Counted from the first letter of the stretch, positions 1-10,715 are shown. The stretch is DNA of 64,000 bases from Strongyloides papillosus (GCA_005656395.1 SRSI01000009.1:2413416-2477415); one strand, 5' to 3'. A program made the numbers and translations. The notes: generated by a model from the letters alone, not told the origin.

Positions 1-60
1 AATGAAAGAATATTTTTTTTTCTCCGTATAAGGATAAATGTTTCTTTTTTTTAAGTATTA

Positions 61-84
61 GGTTGAGGAATAAATAATGGCCGC
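61..84 (+). repeat. Mariner left terminal inverted repeat
   Basis: It begins GGTTGAGGAATAAATAATGG and ends CCGC. It is the exact reverse complement of 946-969 and follows a TA dinucleotide. Confidence 0.92.
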
Positions 85-275
85 AAATTCTTACTACAAT
101 TTTTCATTGTAAAAAATTAAAATAAATAAATTCATATCGAAACGGTCTTTATGCAGAAATGTAGGGGAACTTGCCCTGATAATATTTTGCATATTACCTT
201 AATTTTTAAATTAATTTTTAAAAAAGTTATGTCCGATCTTAAAAATGTTGTCAAAAAGAGATTTAATGGTAATTT

Positions 276-893
276 TCTTACACGAGTTCAAACTTAGACG
301 TAATAGACTTGAAGCATATCGAAATAAAATGAATGCATAGGGGGGAAGAGTCAACTTCTGAACGCTCTTTGCGTCGGTGGTTTGAGAAATTTCAAAGGAT
401 TAATTTTGACCTCAATAATGAAGAGGGTAAAAGAGGACCCTTTACTACCAATACTCAGAATTAATGGAAGATTATGGAACTAAATCTAAAGCAGTGACCA
501 AGAGAGTTAAAATATATCGACAGGGGCTTAAAAAAATGGATGAAAGACTAAAAAAAATCATCCGGTTTTAAAAATAGGAACAACCCAATACTATAGGATG
601 ACAAGGCAAGATGTCATGTTTCAAAACTAATTTTAAAAAAACTTGAGCAATTGAAATATGGAGCTCTACTTACCCTCCATACTTTCCTGATTTTTTCCCT
701 GCAATTTTCAATTTGTTTATGAATTTGGATGCATTCTTAAAGGATAAATTGTTTAAAAATCAGGAGTCAGCAGAAAGCGATTTCGTTGACTTCTATTAGA
801 TCCAAAAGTCCTGAATCTTATAAAACGGGGATTCAAAAGCTGTTAGAACGTTGAGAAAAATGTGTAGCTTCTAATGTGTATTATTTTGACTAA
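276..893 (+). pseudogene. Mariner transposase remnant
   Basis: Pieces can be followed in order in shifting frames. The LHEFKLRRN block near 279 matches the N-terminal helix-turn-helix of mariner transposases. RRWFEKFQRINFDL near 376 matches the family's conserved RWFxxFxxGxFDLxD block. DDKARCHVS near 600 corresponds to the catalytic DNARPH block. A degraded YSPDLAPSD-like block (read as SPYFPDFFPCNF) follows near 675. A C-terminal KLLERWEKCV stretch near 840 ends in YYFD and a stop at 891-893. Stops and frameshifts between the pieces rule out an active enzyme. The middle of the gene is shortened. Confidence 0.85.
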
Positions 894-945
894 TTTACTT
901 AACATAAACTTAAAAAAATATTGTCTTAATTCATTTTTTCTCTCC

Positions 946-969
946 GCGGCCATTATTTATTCCTCAACC
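946..969 (-). repeat. Mariner right terminal inverted repeat
   Basis: Exact inverted copy of 61-84, followed by TA at 970-971, the second half of the target-site duplication. Confidence 0.92.
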
Positions 970-971
970 TA

Positions 972-2032
972 GTAAATAAATAAACATTATATGCCAAAAA
1001 AATATCACACATAATTTCCAAACAATTAGATACCATTTTTAATACACTTTAAAATTATGAAACTACTTAATTCTCATTATAAACTTATTGTTTGAGTTCG
1101 TAGTAATACTTAAACAATTTATATAAATCAAATTGTAATCTGCTATTAATAAAATTAGAAATAATTTTTAACCATAAAAAAAATAGTTAGAAATTAATTC
1201 CAATGAAATGTTTCGTATAATAGAATTTCTGAAAAAAATTTTTGTGCGAACAACTTGCAATCCATCTTTCCTAATGTTCTTAAAAATCAAGTAAAAAATA
1301 TGGTTTAAGTGAGAAAATACGTTACTACAAAAATTTAAACATGAAAATTTATCATTGTTTATCATAATTGCTTAAACCTTGGTTTAATTGAAATAAATAG
1401 GTGATCCAAGCACAAATTACATGATCGAAAAACTTAAAATAAGTTTTTTTACCATATACTTTAAACTTTTGTAGAAATAATCAGTTTTGGCCATTTTTTA
1501 TATAATATAGAATAATTTATCATTTGTAGCAAAAAAAACTAGTATTTATTTAACATTTTTCAATTTCTATATTTAGTAAACTTACCAGGCATCATTGTGA
1601 ATACTTTTAAATTAATTAGGTCAATGTTTCACACATAAAATAATACAAAAAAATCCATATTTAGCACGTTTTATGATATATTTTCTTTAAAAAAATTAAA
1701 GTAATTCAAAATTAATTTTCTGAAAAACCTAACATAATATCAACCCAAAAATTTATTGGTGTGTAGAGGGGAAGTAGAGGTGTCTAGCTTTTTTTGAGAG
1801 AGAAAAAGCAACGGCACAGCAAAAAATATTCACAATCAAAAAAACATTTTTCCCATATATAGCATTTTACTAAAACCGTAATTTGTGAACAATTGGCACC
1901 ATTATTTAAGTCAACTGGCAAAATTTCAAAAGAAAATATTAAAATTAATAGGTTTATTAAAGGATGGGAAAATTATTTATAGGGTAAAAGTGCAGTTTTC
2001 CGACAATAAACACAAACCTCGAGCTGTGATAT
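972..2032. other. AT-rich gap without recognised gene
   Basis: Between the mariner and the duplicated flank of the first V-ATPase F copy I see only AT-rich sequence and short chance open frames (for example 1168-1365 on the minus strand). No splice-supported or family-supported gene was found. Confidence 0.5.
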
Positions 2033-2322
2033 AGTAATAAAAAATGGTAACTTTTTTTTAGATATAAGAAACAACATATAACTAAACTCTGACAGGACAA
2101 TCAAAGTTAACTTATTTTTCATGCTATGTAAATGTCATTATCAATCATGTACTATTAAAAAGAAGGTATCAAAGATCAAAAATGAAGTTGTAGGAATCTT
2201 TTTTTTATAAGTATCTTTTAATATACTATAGGTACTAGAATAAGTATTTTACCGAGTTATTTCGTAATTTCAATTTAATAGCCAATAGTTAAAATGTTAT
2301 GAAAGCTTATGTAACACTGATC
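2033..2322 (+). repeat. Duplicated flank, copy 1 (partner 6176-6465)
   Basis: This roughly 290-bp stretch aligns by eye with 6176-6465. Shared blocks in the same order include TAATAAAAAATGGTAAC, TTTTTAGATATAAGA, ACTCTGACAG followed by ACAATCAAAGTTA, AAATGTCATTATCA, and AAGCTTNTGTAAC. Both copies lie directly 5' of a broken V-ATPase subunit F copy, so flank and gene were probably duplicated together as DNA. The copies differ by many substitutions and small indels, so the event is not recent. Confidence 0.75.
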
Positions 2323-2652
2323 ATTTATTGGCGACAAACATGTTGTCATTGTATTTCTACTCGGTATAATTGGTGAAATTAACAATAGTAGAGGAGAAAA
2401 TTTTTTTATCGTCAAAAAGAATACCATTGTACTTGAAATTGAGGAGGCTTTTAATAGACTTGTTAGAAGAAAAGATATTGCAATAATTATTATCAACAGA
2501 AAGTTTCTGATCTCATTCGCCAAACAAATAATCATGACAATAATAGTATTCCCACTATTATTGATATACTATCAAAAGATTCTCCACATAGTATGCCGAA
2601 GGCAAGGTATTTTTTATTTATTTTATCAATTCCTTTATTTTAAGAACAAAAC
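2311..2652 (+). pseudogene. V-ATPase subunit F pseudogene, copy 1
   Basis: Subunit F is a small stalk subunit of the vacuolar proton pump. Read on the plus strand, the family's opening IGDEDTVxGFLLGGIGEINK block appears as IGDKHVV then FLLGIIGEIN near 2327. It continues as NFFIVKKNT, LEIEEAFNRLV and RRKDIAIIIIN. A frameshift near 2520 moves the rest (SIPTIIDILSKDSPH) into another frame. A GT...AG stretch at 2607-2644 (38 bp) sits where the second copy also has a 38-bp intron, so this is a DNA-level copy and not a processed one. The start region is frameshifted and the true last exon is missing, being replaced by unrelated sequence after about 2650. Confidence 0.82.
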
Positions 2653-3019
2653 AGTTAACTTGAAAGGTACATACAGACAGGATAATAAAGCTGATAGTGG
2701 TTTATTTATGCTTGAATTTATTCGTCAAGTTTGTTTAAATCCTGATTCACATAGAAAATTGGCTGAAGGTCAGTCGATTCAGAATGTATTTTCCACTTTT
2801 AATGCTACTTCTGGTAGAAGTTATCTAAAACCTTTTGTATATTCAAGACTTTGTTTAAAGGAACGGTTTAAATTATATGAGATGGAGGAATATTATTTAA
2901 CTAAAGTTCGTAAGCAAAAGTTTAGACGTCTTCAAACGAGACCCTATGAATGTATAGATTGGAGTGGAAAAAAACATACTTGGAAAAGTTTAACACGAGC
3001 TAGACGTCACAGTGTTTGA
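2645..3019 (+). pseudogene. Ulp1/SENP-like protease fragment fused to pseudogene
   Basis: An open frame runs to a stop at 3017-3019 with normal-looking codons. The stretch RQDNKADSGLFMLEFIRQ resembles the C-terminal catalytic block of SUMO proteases of the Ulp2/SENP6/7 type, where the motif is Q-x-N-x-x-D-C-G. Here the nucleophile Cys is Ser (DSG). The basic tail (KVRKQKFRRLQTRP and beyond) is not diagnostic. The rest of a protease domain, including the His and Asp part, is absent upstream. An open frame can be followed from an ATG at 2534 inside the V-ATPase F copy, but its first part is out of frame with that gene. Most likely a gene fragment joined to the pseudogene. A short expressed chimera cannot be excluded. 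Confidence 0.5.
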
Positions 3020-3525
3020 ATTATCTTCTCTAAAGAGATTTAGAGATTTCTTGTTTTATATGTATGATAATTGTATAGAATTTTATTTTTGTATTTAGTG
3101 TAAATATGCATTGTATTTTGTTTTAGTTTTTTTGAATCTCTTGAGCGCATTGTAGAGAAGTGAAATAAGTTTGTAAATAATTTTTATTGTCAATAATGGT
3201 TCATTAAATGCATCTAAACAATTTTTTATATTCTTAAAATAAAGTACTTTAATTTCATTTTATCCTTCTTATTCTTGAGTTTAAAATGTTAAACATCATT
3301 TTAAGAATGTTTTTTACGATATTTAGGTAAATAATACAAAAAAAAAGTGTTGTACAAACATTTTATTATAAACAAAAAAATTAAATTATACAATATATAT
3401 ACATATTATATACACACATAAATACAGTTATAAAAAAATATAAAATCAAAATATTATAAAAATTTTTAGATCTTTAATGTTAAAAACTTGATCACCGTTT
3501 TTTACCAATTTAAAATCGATCGCAT
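3020..3525. other. AT-rich gap, polyA-type signal near 3239
   Basis: Between the Ulp-like fragment and the end of the PIAS-type gene I see AT-rich sequence only. An AATAAA on the plus strand near 3239 could serve the fragment upstream. The 3' part presumably holds the minus-strand 3' UTR of the PIAS-type gene. Confidence 0.45.
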
Positions 3526-5481
3526 CTACTTCTCAGAGAACAGCGATCTAACTTCAGGCATTGTAAGAAGTTCCCACAATTCATCACTTATACCTATAGG
3601 CTTCCAAATTTTAAAATCTTCAGGCTTAGAGGAGATATACATTTCATAGAAGGTACTACTAGTAATCATATTCTTTATGACTTCCGTAAAGATGGGACAA
3701 TTCTTAGCAATACGATCTTTAAATATATCAATTGATGTTTGCTGGAATTCCGAAGCTTGTTGGATTAAGGAAGGTGACGAGTTTACTGAAGTAGATGTAG
3801 AAAGATTTACCCTTCCCCTAGAAGTAGACATTTGAGAACGCTTAGGTGGTTCATGAAGACTTGTAGAAGACTCAGGAGAATCTATTACATCAGGATTGCG
3901 TGACACCGCCAGTGTTGGTCTCTTTCTCGATCCTTTAGTTTCAGTCTTATTAACAAGGACTTTTGGAGAACAAATAATATGTCCTCTTGGTTTTGAAACT
4001 TTAGGTGGTTGTTCATCATCTGAATTGTCATCCAATACAATACATTCAATTGTATTATTGTTGGAATTGACAGTTAAAGGTGAATGCTTCTCACTATTTT
4101 CTCCATCATTACCTTCATCCGAAGAGAGGATCAGAAAAGATGAACGATCTTCTTCGTCATCACTCATTAACATTTCTATTTTATTATAACTTCTTCGTCC
4201 ACCCTTAATTACCTTTGAGTTGTCAATATTTAACATTTCCTTACACCCAACTATTTTATATTTTGCTCCAGGAAAGAGTTCAATATCGTTAATATTAGGA
4301 TGCTTTTGGAGAACTTTTATGAAGAATCTAAAGATACAATCATTGAAAAATAGAGAAAAATGAAAAAACAAACTTACTCGTCGACTACTATATCATCCGG
4401 TGTACAAGGGCTTTTGCAGTATTTACACAGCCATGACTCAGTAGTCTCGTTGATCTTAATATAAGTTTCAAGATCCTCTGGAACAATATGGTTGCAGTTC
4501 CTTCCCCAAAATGGAATCTTTATCTTCTCCAACGTTATTGAAGAGTTGAGGGAAACTTTGATAGACTCTACGATTATTCCTTTTCTCCTGGACAAACATT
4601 CTTCTAAATCATCCTTAAATTCCTCAACTGTTCTTTTATTATCTTTATTTGTAGTCTCAATAAACAATTCTTCCACTGTTTTGATAGTAGAAGAAAATAC
4701 AGCAAAGGCAAAAGTACTTCCGATGTTTAGTGATCTATCAAAACAAATTTTCATCTGTAGAGAGTCTTCAAGTCCAGTAGTCTTAGATAATTTAAGTAAT
4801 GCCTTGTTTAGATTGGTTGGTGCGTTTAAGCGGTGTTTCAAATCCAAATTGCTATAGAAAATTTCACGAGGTAGGAGGTCCGTGAAGTCCTGTGAATTAA
4901 TGAATATCCTCATTCCAAGAGGATAGCAATCATCAAATGGTAAGTCACTTTTCTCACTAATATCAACACAGCGAAGCATTAAGCATTTTCTTGAAGGTTC
5001 GGAATCTTTTGAACAAAATAATGAATTGCGGACTTTATTCGGCAACTTGAAGGTAAACAAGGATAAAGCAGACCTATCCCTTGATGAAACTACCTTCCAT
5101 CCCGATAAATTCTTGACATTCTTGTGGAAGTAGAGCTTTTTTATGGGGATATTAGTCTCAGATTCAGTACCACCATTTTCTACTTCATCATCCCTTCTTA
5201 AAGAATCTTTCGGCATACTTGATGAATAATAACCCATGGCATGACCCTTATCCAATATGCTTTTTACCGCTTTTTTCTTTGTTTCCTTAGTTTCAAGTTG
5301 TTGAATAAGCCTTTCCTGAAGAACACCTTTGGTTCCTTTTGTTACACAGGACAAGCATTTCAAGCAATACCTAAGATCCTCACATGTGAATAGAAACAAA
5401 ATCAGTTCCTGAAAAATTACTAATTACACAAAAAAAATCATGACCTACTTTGCAAGTTTCTATTGACGATTGGTTATTCAT
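3526..5481 (-). CDS. PIAS/Siz-type SUMO E3 ligase (SP-RING)
   Basis: Three exons on the minus strand (5481-5449, 5408-4378, 4327-3526) give 621 residues. Introns are 40 and 50 bp and the phases agree exactly. PIAS/Siz proteins are nuclear and move SUMO from the E2 to substrates. Order seen: a SAP-like DNA-binding helix pair near residues 12-50, a PINIT-like region (CYPLGMRIFINSQDF and PTNLNKALLKLS), an SP-RING with Cys316, His318, Cys339 and Cys342, then the FFIKVLQKHP helix that follows SP-RINGs. The acidic tail carries two likely SUMO-interacting motifs, FLILSSDEG and IECIVLDD. The four single-zinc ligands (CxH...CxxC) are kept, but the additional structural cysteines of vertebrate PIAS (CPL and IPC positions) are replaced. 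The first exon supplies the ATG and completes the SAP helix, which decides this start. No neighbour shares its strand nearby. Confidence 0.86.
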
Positions 5482-6175
5482 TATGACTGTAAGAAATTCT
5501 AGGAAGAAAGATTGAGATAAGAAATGAACTATCTAAAATAATAAGAATTAGGAAATTTCCAGACAATTTAATTTAATTAAAGCCTCGAATATCATGAACC
5601 CGTAAAATTATATTTATTTATGGAAAAATTGCTGCAAAACATGTCATAAAAATCTCACGAAAAACCAATTGGTTTGTGTTTGTTACCACACACATAACAC
5701 AACAATTTTAAATCTTGGAACATTCTTGTTCTATTCTAACAAAGCATAAATCAAGATTTGTCAACTAACTGTTGCTTGAAATATAATTTTTTAATATGCA
5801 ATCTTAGAAAATAATAATAAAAGATAATCCACTATATTTAATTACACCTTCATCTAAAAGGATATTTACCAAAAATGACGGAAAATGATTAAGTAAGGTG
5901 TTATTAGTCAACTAATAATAAGAAATACAATGGCCAAGGAATATGGAAAAAAATATATATAAAGTATTACAACAAAAAATGAATTTCGATACGAGATATT
6001 ATACAATATATCTACCACGAAAATTAAAGCGTTGATTGGGTATAATCGAACTGTAAAATAAATACCAAGTAAAATAGAAAAAATAAAAAAAATTATGAAT
6101 GGATTAATGATTGAACTGCTATCGGCATATTCCTTACGAGAAAGAAAAAATCGAACGTATTGTTTAATAGTTTAA
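5482..6175. other. AT-rich gap, 5' region of PIAS-type gene
   Basis: Upstream of the PIAS-type gene. No second gene or clear core promoter motif was recognised in this AT-rich stretch. Confidence 0.45.
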
Positions 6176-6465
6176 CTAATAATAAAAAATGGTAACACTT
6201 TTTTAGATATAAGATATAACATATAACTTAACTCTGACAGAACAATCAAAGTTACCTTGTGTTTCATGGTATATAAATGTCATTATCAGTCATGTACTTT
6301 TAAAAAAAGGTATAAAAGTCAAAAATAAAGTTTTGGGAATCTTTTTTATGTGTCTTTCAACACAACGTGTCTATCAAGATAAGTACTCTATCAAATTAAT
6401 TGGTAGTTTCTTTTTAATTGACCAATATTTAGTGTTTTAAAAGCTTTTGTAACTCTGTTGAATGA
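6176..6465 (+). repeat. Duplicated flank, copy 2 (partner 2033-2322)
   Basis: Aligns with 2033-2322 in the same orientation, starting at TAATAATAAAAAATGG and ending near AAGCTTTTGTAACTCTG. In this copy about 435 bp (6466-6901) separate the flank from the V-ATPase F reading frame. In copy 1 they are adjacent, so one copy gained or lost that stretch. Confidence 0.75.
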
Positions 6466-6901
6466 TATTACAAGATAAAATTTGGTATTAAACAAAGAGT
6501 AAGGAAATACTGTTTTTTACCTTTAGATGTTTTCTCATAGGACTTCTGATATATTTGATTTTCTGGGAAAATGTAACACGTGAAAAGATCCTTTGTCTGT
6601 AGTAGATATTGAAGAATTTTTTTTATCAAACTCAAAACAAAATATGTCTATTTTCATTGTATTGAAAACAATTCGGTTACTATATTATAATTGAGAATGC
6701 ATGTATTGAACGAATGTTATATGATACCGAAATACAATATTTAATTTTCTAAAATAATATTATTTTACACTTTTTTAGAGTCTTAACTTTATATTTACTA
6801 TAAATCCAATAAGGATCAAAGTTACTGACATTCAATATATCGAAAATTTTTACAAGCAAATAGTGTAAAAAACTACATTAAATATTTAAGGTTAATTAAA
6901 A

Positions 6902-7310
6902 ATGACTAAACTCCCAAAAAAGAACAGGTCTTGTCAGTTATCAGCAACCGAGATACTGTCGTTAGATCCCTACTAAATGGAATTGGTTAAAAAACAATAA
7001 CAAAGATTAAAAATTTTTTATTGTCGAAAAGAATGCCATTATACTTGAAACTGAGAAAGCTTTCAATAAATTTGTTGGAAGAAAAGATATTGCAATAATT
7101 ATTATTAATAAAAAGTTGTTGATCTCATCTGATAACCAATTGATCATTACAAGAATATTATTTCTACAATTGTTGAGGTGCCAAAAAAAAGATTCTCCAT
7201 ATGATACGTGGAAGTAAGGTATTTTTTAAGTAATTAATAAATTTTTTTATTTTAAGAACAATTTTCTCAACAGAGTGCGTAACATTTTTCAGGTTGAAAG
7301 CTTTATTTAA
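6902..7310 (+). pseudogene. V-ATPase subunit F pseudogene, copy 2
   Basis: More complete than copy 1. It has an ATG (MTKLPKKNR), then in a shifted frame VLSVISNRDTVVRSLLNGIG, matching the family's VLAVIGDEDTVVGFLLGGIG block. A stop follows, and a frameshift leads into IVEKNAIILETEKAFNKF and GRKDIAIIIIN. Further shifts reach STIVEVPKK and DSPYDT. After a 38-bp GT...AG stretch (7219-7256) the normal C-terminal end is recognisable as NFLNRVRNIFQVESFI and a stop at 7308-7310. Stops and at least three frameshifts make it non-functional. The kept intron argues against a retrocopy. A working gene must lie elsewhere, since the subunit is essential. Confidence 0.85.
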
Positions 7311-9116
7311 TTTTAGGCTTTTAAGCTCTATAAGAATATATTTTTATATCGTTTTTTAATATAAGATTCCAAATTTTTGTCTTCAGGTTTCTTTTATTAT
7401 TTTAGATATAAATAATTTGATTTCATGAGTTTTAATATACATAGCAGTTATTTTTTTGTACTTGTTTTTAAAATACCATTGAGGTGTCTAGTAAATTTAC
7501 AATTAATGTTGTTAAAAATGTAAAAGTACTCCATCTGGATTGGGTTTTGTTATTTCTTTAAAGTCCTTGATGGATCACTGGGTCGAAATATTTAACACAG
7601 TAAGTATTTGTAAGGAAATTTTATTAAAATAAATTAATGTTTCTTTAGAAATATAATAAAAAGTTAAATTACTGGCTTAGAAACATAAATGCCATAATTT
7701 AAAAAAAAATTTTAAATAAATTACTAAACATAGAATAGCGATACTATGGTCAAATATTTCTGTGACTAAAATTTTACTAGCAAGTTGACTATTTTTTATA
7801 TTTTTTACTAGTACTCGGTTGACTCATTTTGTAAAATACTGGGTTGGGTTGTTATTTAAAACATTAGTTAATAATGATAATTTTTCAATAAAAAATGAAT
7901 AAATAATTAAATTATTGGTCTTGTTAAATATATTGACTAAATATCCACCATAAAATTGTTATTATCTCGACATATAATGATTAATTAAGTGATAAATATC
8001 CATGCATAAAAATAGCTTTAGAAAATTAAACTGAAGTGTAAATGTTTGCGATTGATCAATAGTTAAACAAAGGAATTTTATTTTTATATTGAAATTATTT
8101 TAAAATCAGTAAGAAAATGTCCATTCAAAAGGTTCTAAAAGATCATGTATTTATATGATTGTTCTTAATGAAAAAAATTATTTTTTATGGTATAGTTTTT
8201 GTAATTTTATATAATATATGATTCTAAATTAAGAGTACAATTTTATATTGTATATACGTATAAAAACTTGAGCTTTCCCAACAATTTACTAAGTGAAAAG
8301 TTTATATAAAATCAAATTCCCAATGATTTTGTAATTTCTTTATGAATGATATAAATTAAGTATGCTATTAAAAGTTTACAGTTTATAAATGAATGCATAA
8401 AACTAATGATATGCGATAAATCATTATTATACAAATATTAGCACTCATCTAATTATCTTATCTATTAAAAGTGCGAAGTAGCTTAATTAATTAATAAGAT
8501 AAATTTTTTTTATTTTAAAATCATTACTGTTTCATAATGATAACTTTTATAATATTTTTTATAAAAAATATTATTTAACTTCTAATTCAATAACTATTAA
8601 ACATATATAACAATTCGTAAACATAAATAATTGATATAATAAATTTTTATTAATATATTCATTTTTTAAGACAATTTATTTTTCTCATTCCTCTAATGTA
8701 TATTGTTTAATTCTACATTTCTTACAATAGATAAAAAGAACAATTGATATTTAGTATTTAAAGGTGCCCTTTAAATGTGTACTAGAAACGACTGCTAAAC
8801 AATTTTAGGACAATTTACAGGCAATATGCCTAATACAAAACCTTTTGTTTTTGTTAGTTTTAGTGATAGAAAAATAGTAACAAATCGTTAGATTTCCTAT
8901 ATACTTTCACCACATTGGTCGTTTTAATAACACTCGTACTTAATGTCTAGTTCTTTTTCCGTTGCTATATAGCATAAAACAAAACATAGACCTTCGAATC
9001 ATGATTTCATTCAATAGAACATATCTTTCTTAAGATTGTTATAGGTCAACAAACGCGGCCTTTTATACTTATTAATATCTACAGAGATAGTTAAGTTTGG
9101 CACGTCTATTGAATAG
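7311..9116. other. Long AT-rich gap
   Basis: About 1.8 kb of very AT-rich sequence with no family-recognisable frame, no RNA gene and no repeat shared with the other gaps that I could see. Its last part presumably carries the upstream control region of the innexin. Confidence 0.5.
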
Positions 9117-9173
9117 TATATAAAAGTGATTTATTGTATATCTTGCTCATATATTAATAATATATTTTTTTAG
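9117..9173 (+). promoter_or_regulatory. Candidate TATA box and splice-acceptor-like leader of innexin
   Basis: TATATAAAAG at 9117-9126 lies about 85 bp before the innexin ATG. A pyrimidine run ending in TTTTTTAG at 9173 looks like a 3' splice site and could accept a trans-spliced leader, as in many nematodes. Neither is proven by sequence alone. Confidence 0.35.
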
Positions 9174-9206
9174 AAATTATTATTGTGATTGCATTGTGTA
9201 GTTATC

Positions 9207-10715
9207 ATGCTAGGAATTCCATTCCTTCAAAATTATATTAATTCTGTTGTCCGTGAACAACCAGTATCTGATAGTACAGATTGGTTGAATTATTATGCCA
9301 CTTCAATAATGCTAGCCTTTTTTGCCTTTGCAATTTCGGCAAAACAATATTTTGGGTCACCTATTCAATGTTGGGTACCTTCAGAATTCAGAGGAGGATG
9401 GGAAAAATATGCTGAAGACTATTGTTTTATTAACAATTTTTATCATGTACCTTTTGGTGAAGATATTCCTGATGATGTTTCTGAAAGAGAAGATCAGATA
9501 TCATATTATCGTTGGGTTCCAATTGTTTTGTTTATTCAAGCTATTTGTTTTTATTTACCAAATTGGCTTTGGAATATACTTCACAAACAAACTGCTGTTA
9601 ATCCAAGAGCCATTGTCAATGAAGCAAGGAAATGTAAAGAGCTAAATGGAAGTGAAAGAGATCAAGAAATTGAAATACTTTCTAAATATATTTGTGAAAG
9701 TGTTATGGAATTTGATCATAATGCAACATTAAAAATTTCAACAGCTAAGAGTGGATATAATGCTACAGCTTTATACTTATTCTCTAAATTACTGTATGTT
9801 ATTAATGCCATTGGACAATTATTTTTGTTAAATCATTTTTTGGGAGGGGATTATCTTAATTGGGGATTTGAAACATTATACGATGTTGCCTATGGATATG
9901 AAATTAGAGAAAATTCAATATTCCCAAGAGTTATTATGTGTGATTTTCAAGTAAGAGTTTTAGGAAATCTTCAGAGACATTCTGTTCAATGTGTAATTAT
10001 GATGAATATGATAAACGAGAAATTATACCTATTTCTATATTTTTGGTTAATATTTATTGCCGTCATATCAGTTTTTAGTTTCCTTTACTATTTTGTTGTT
10101 ATGATGATTCCAGGTTTACGCGAAAATAATGCTATCTACTATTTGAAAAAGGAATACAGAAAAACAGGATTGTTTAAAGATGCTCCAAAATTGAATAGAT
10201 TTGTTCATAAATTTTTACGTCCCGATGGTGTTCTCACATTAATGTTCATAAGAGAAAATGTTGGTGACCGTATTGCTTATGATCTTGTAAAGAAAATGTT
10301 CGAGAATTATAAACAATATTTCAATGAATTCGAAGTAAACAATGGTTCTCATCATAGATTACTAAATCACGAATCAGGAAGTAACTCAACTGTCTCAACC
10401 AATACACCTGAAAAAAAAATTCCAATAACATTCCATTCACCTAGACATTTTGACAACTATCCTGAAGAAACATACAAGTCAACTCCCTATAACCCATCAA
10501 GATTATTACCAAGTTCTAAAAATAATGTTAATAATAAGAATAATGATTTTAATCACGATGGAACTTCTCCATCATCAGTAAATTATCCAAATCTTCCCAG
10601 TATTGATGATGTAGATCATCATAATGTTGGAACACTTCGAATTGATGATATTCTTGACAAAGAAAATAATCCAAACGCACCACCAATGTCACCTTCCATG
10701 CAATCAAGTGTGTAG
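9207..10715 (+). CDS. Innexin (gap-junction channel subunit)
   Basis: Innexins are four-pass membrane proteins forming invertebrate gap junctions. This single-exon gene encodes 502 residues. It opens with MLGIPF and has the first membrane span at about residues 30-45. The first extracellular loop carries Cys55 and Cys73, within QYFGSPIQCWVP. The family signature YYRWVP is at 100-105 (usually YYQWVP), at the start of the second span. The second extracellular loop carries Cys245 and Cys262. A last span at about 272-300 is followed by a long polar cytoplasmic tail rich in Asn, Ser and Pro. The ATG at 9207 is chosen because an in-frame TGA lies at 9186-9188 and family members begin just before the IPF motif. 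Having no introns at all is somewhat unusual for an innexin gene. I cannot say which paralogue it is. Confidence 0.95.
   Translation: MLGIPFLQNYINSVVREQPVSDSTDWLNYYATSIMLAFFAFAISAKQYFGSPIQCWVPSEFRGGWEKYAEDYCFINNFYHVPFGEDIPDDVSEREDQISYYRWVPIVLFIQAICFYLPNWLWNILHKQTAVNPRAIVNEARKCKELNGSERDQEIEILSKYICESVMEFDHNATLKISTAKSGYNATALYLFSKLLYVINAIGQLFLLNHFLGGDYLNWGFETLYDVAYGYEIRENSIFPRVIMCDFQVRVLGNLQRHSVQCVIMMNMINEKLYLFLYFWLIFIAVISVFSFLYYFVVMMIPGLRENNAIYYLKKEYRKTGLFKDAPKLNRFVHKFLRPDGVLTLMFIRENVGDRIAYDLVKKMFENYKQYFNEFEVNNGSHHRLLNHESGSNSTVSTNTPEKKIPITFHSPRHFDNYPEETYKSTPYNPSRLLPSSKNNVNNKNNDFNHDGTSPSSVNYPNLPSIDDVDHHNVGTLRIDDILDKENNPNAPPMSPSMQSSV

Larger units (their letters stand above)
59..971 (+). mobile_element. 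Decayed mariner (Tc1/mariner) element
   Basis: The element is bounded by a perfect 24-bp terminal inverted repeat (61-84 and 946-969) and flanked on both sides by TA (59-60 and 970-971), the target duplication of Tc1/mariner elements. The inside, read on the plus strand, holds scattered pieces of a mariner transposase broken by stops and frameshifts. The interval is about 0.91 kb, shorter than the usual ~1.3 kb of full mariners, so internal deletion is likely. The ends look far better preserved than the coding part, so the copy is non-autonomous. That it could still be moved in trans is inference. Confidence 0.9.

Noticed and set aside
1168..1365. Minus-strand 65-codon open frame
   Set aside because: Phe/Asn/Ile-rich chance translation of AT-rich DNA, with no splice or family support.
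2275..2535. Minus-strand 86-codon hydrophobic frame
   Set aside because: It is the antisense shadow of the V-ATPase F pseudogene on the plus strand.
2311..2652. Processed retrocopy as origin of the V-ATPase F copies
   Set aside because: A 38-bp intron-like stretch is kept at the same place in both copies and the 5' flanks are duplicated too.
9189..9206. Upstream TTG as innexin start
   Set aside because: Nuclear genes start at ATG. The ATG at 9207 gives the usual innexin N-terminus MLGIPF, and an in-frame stop lies just before the TTG.
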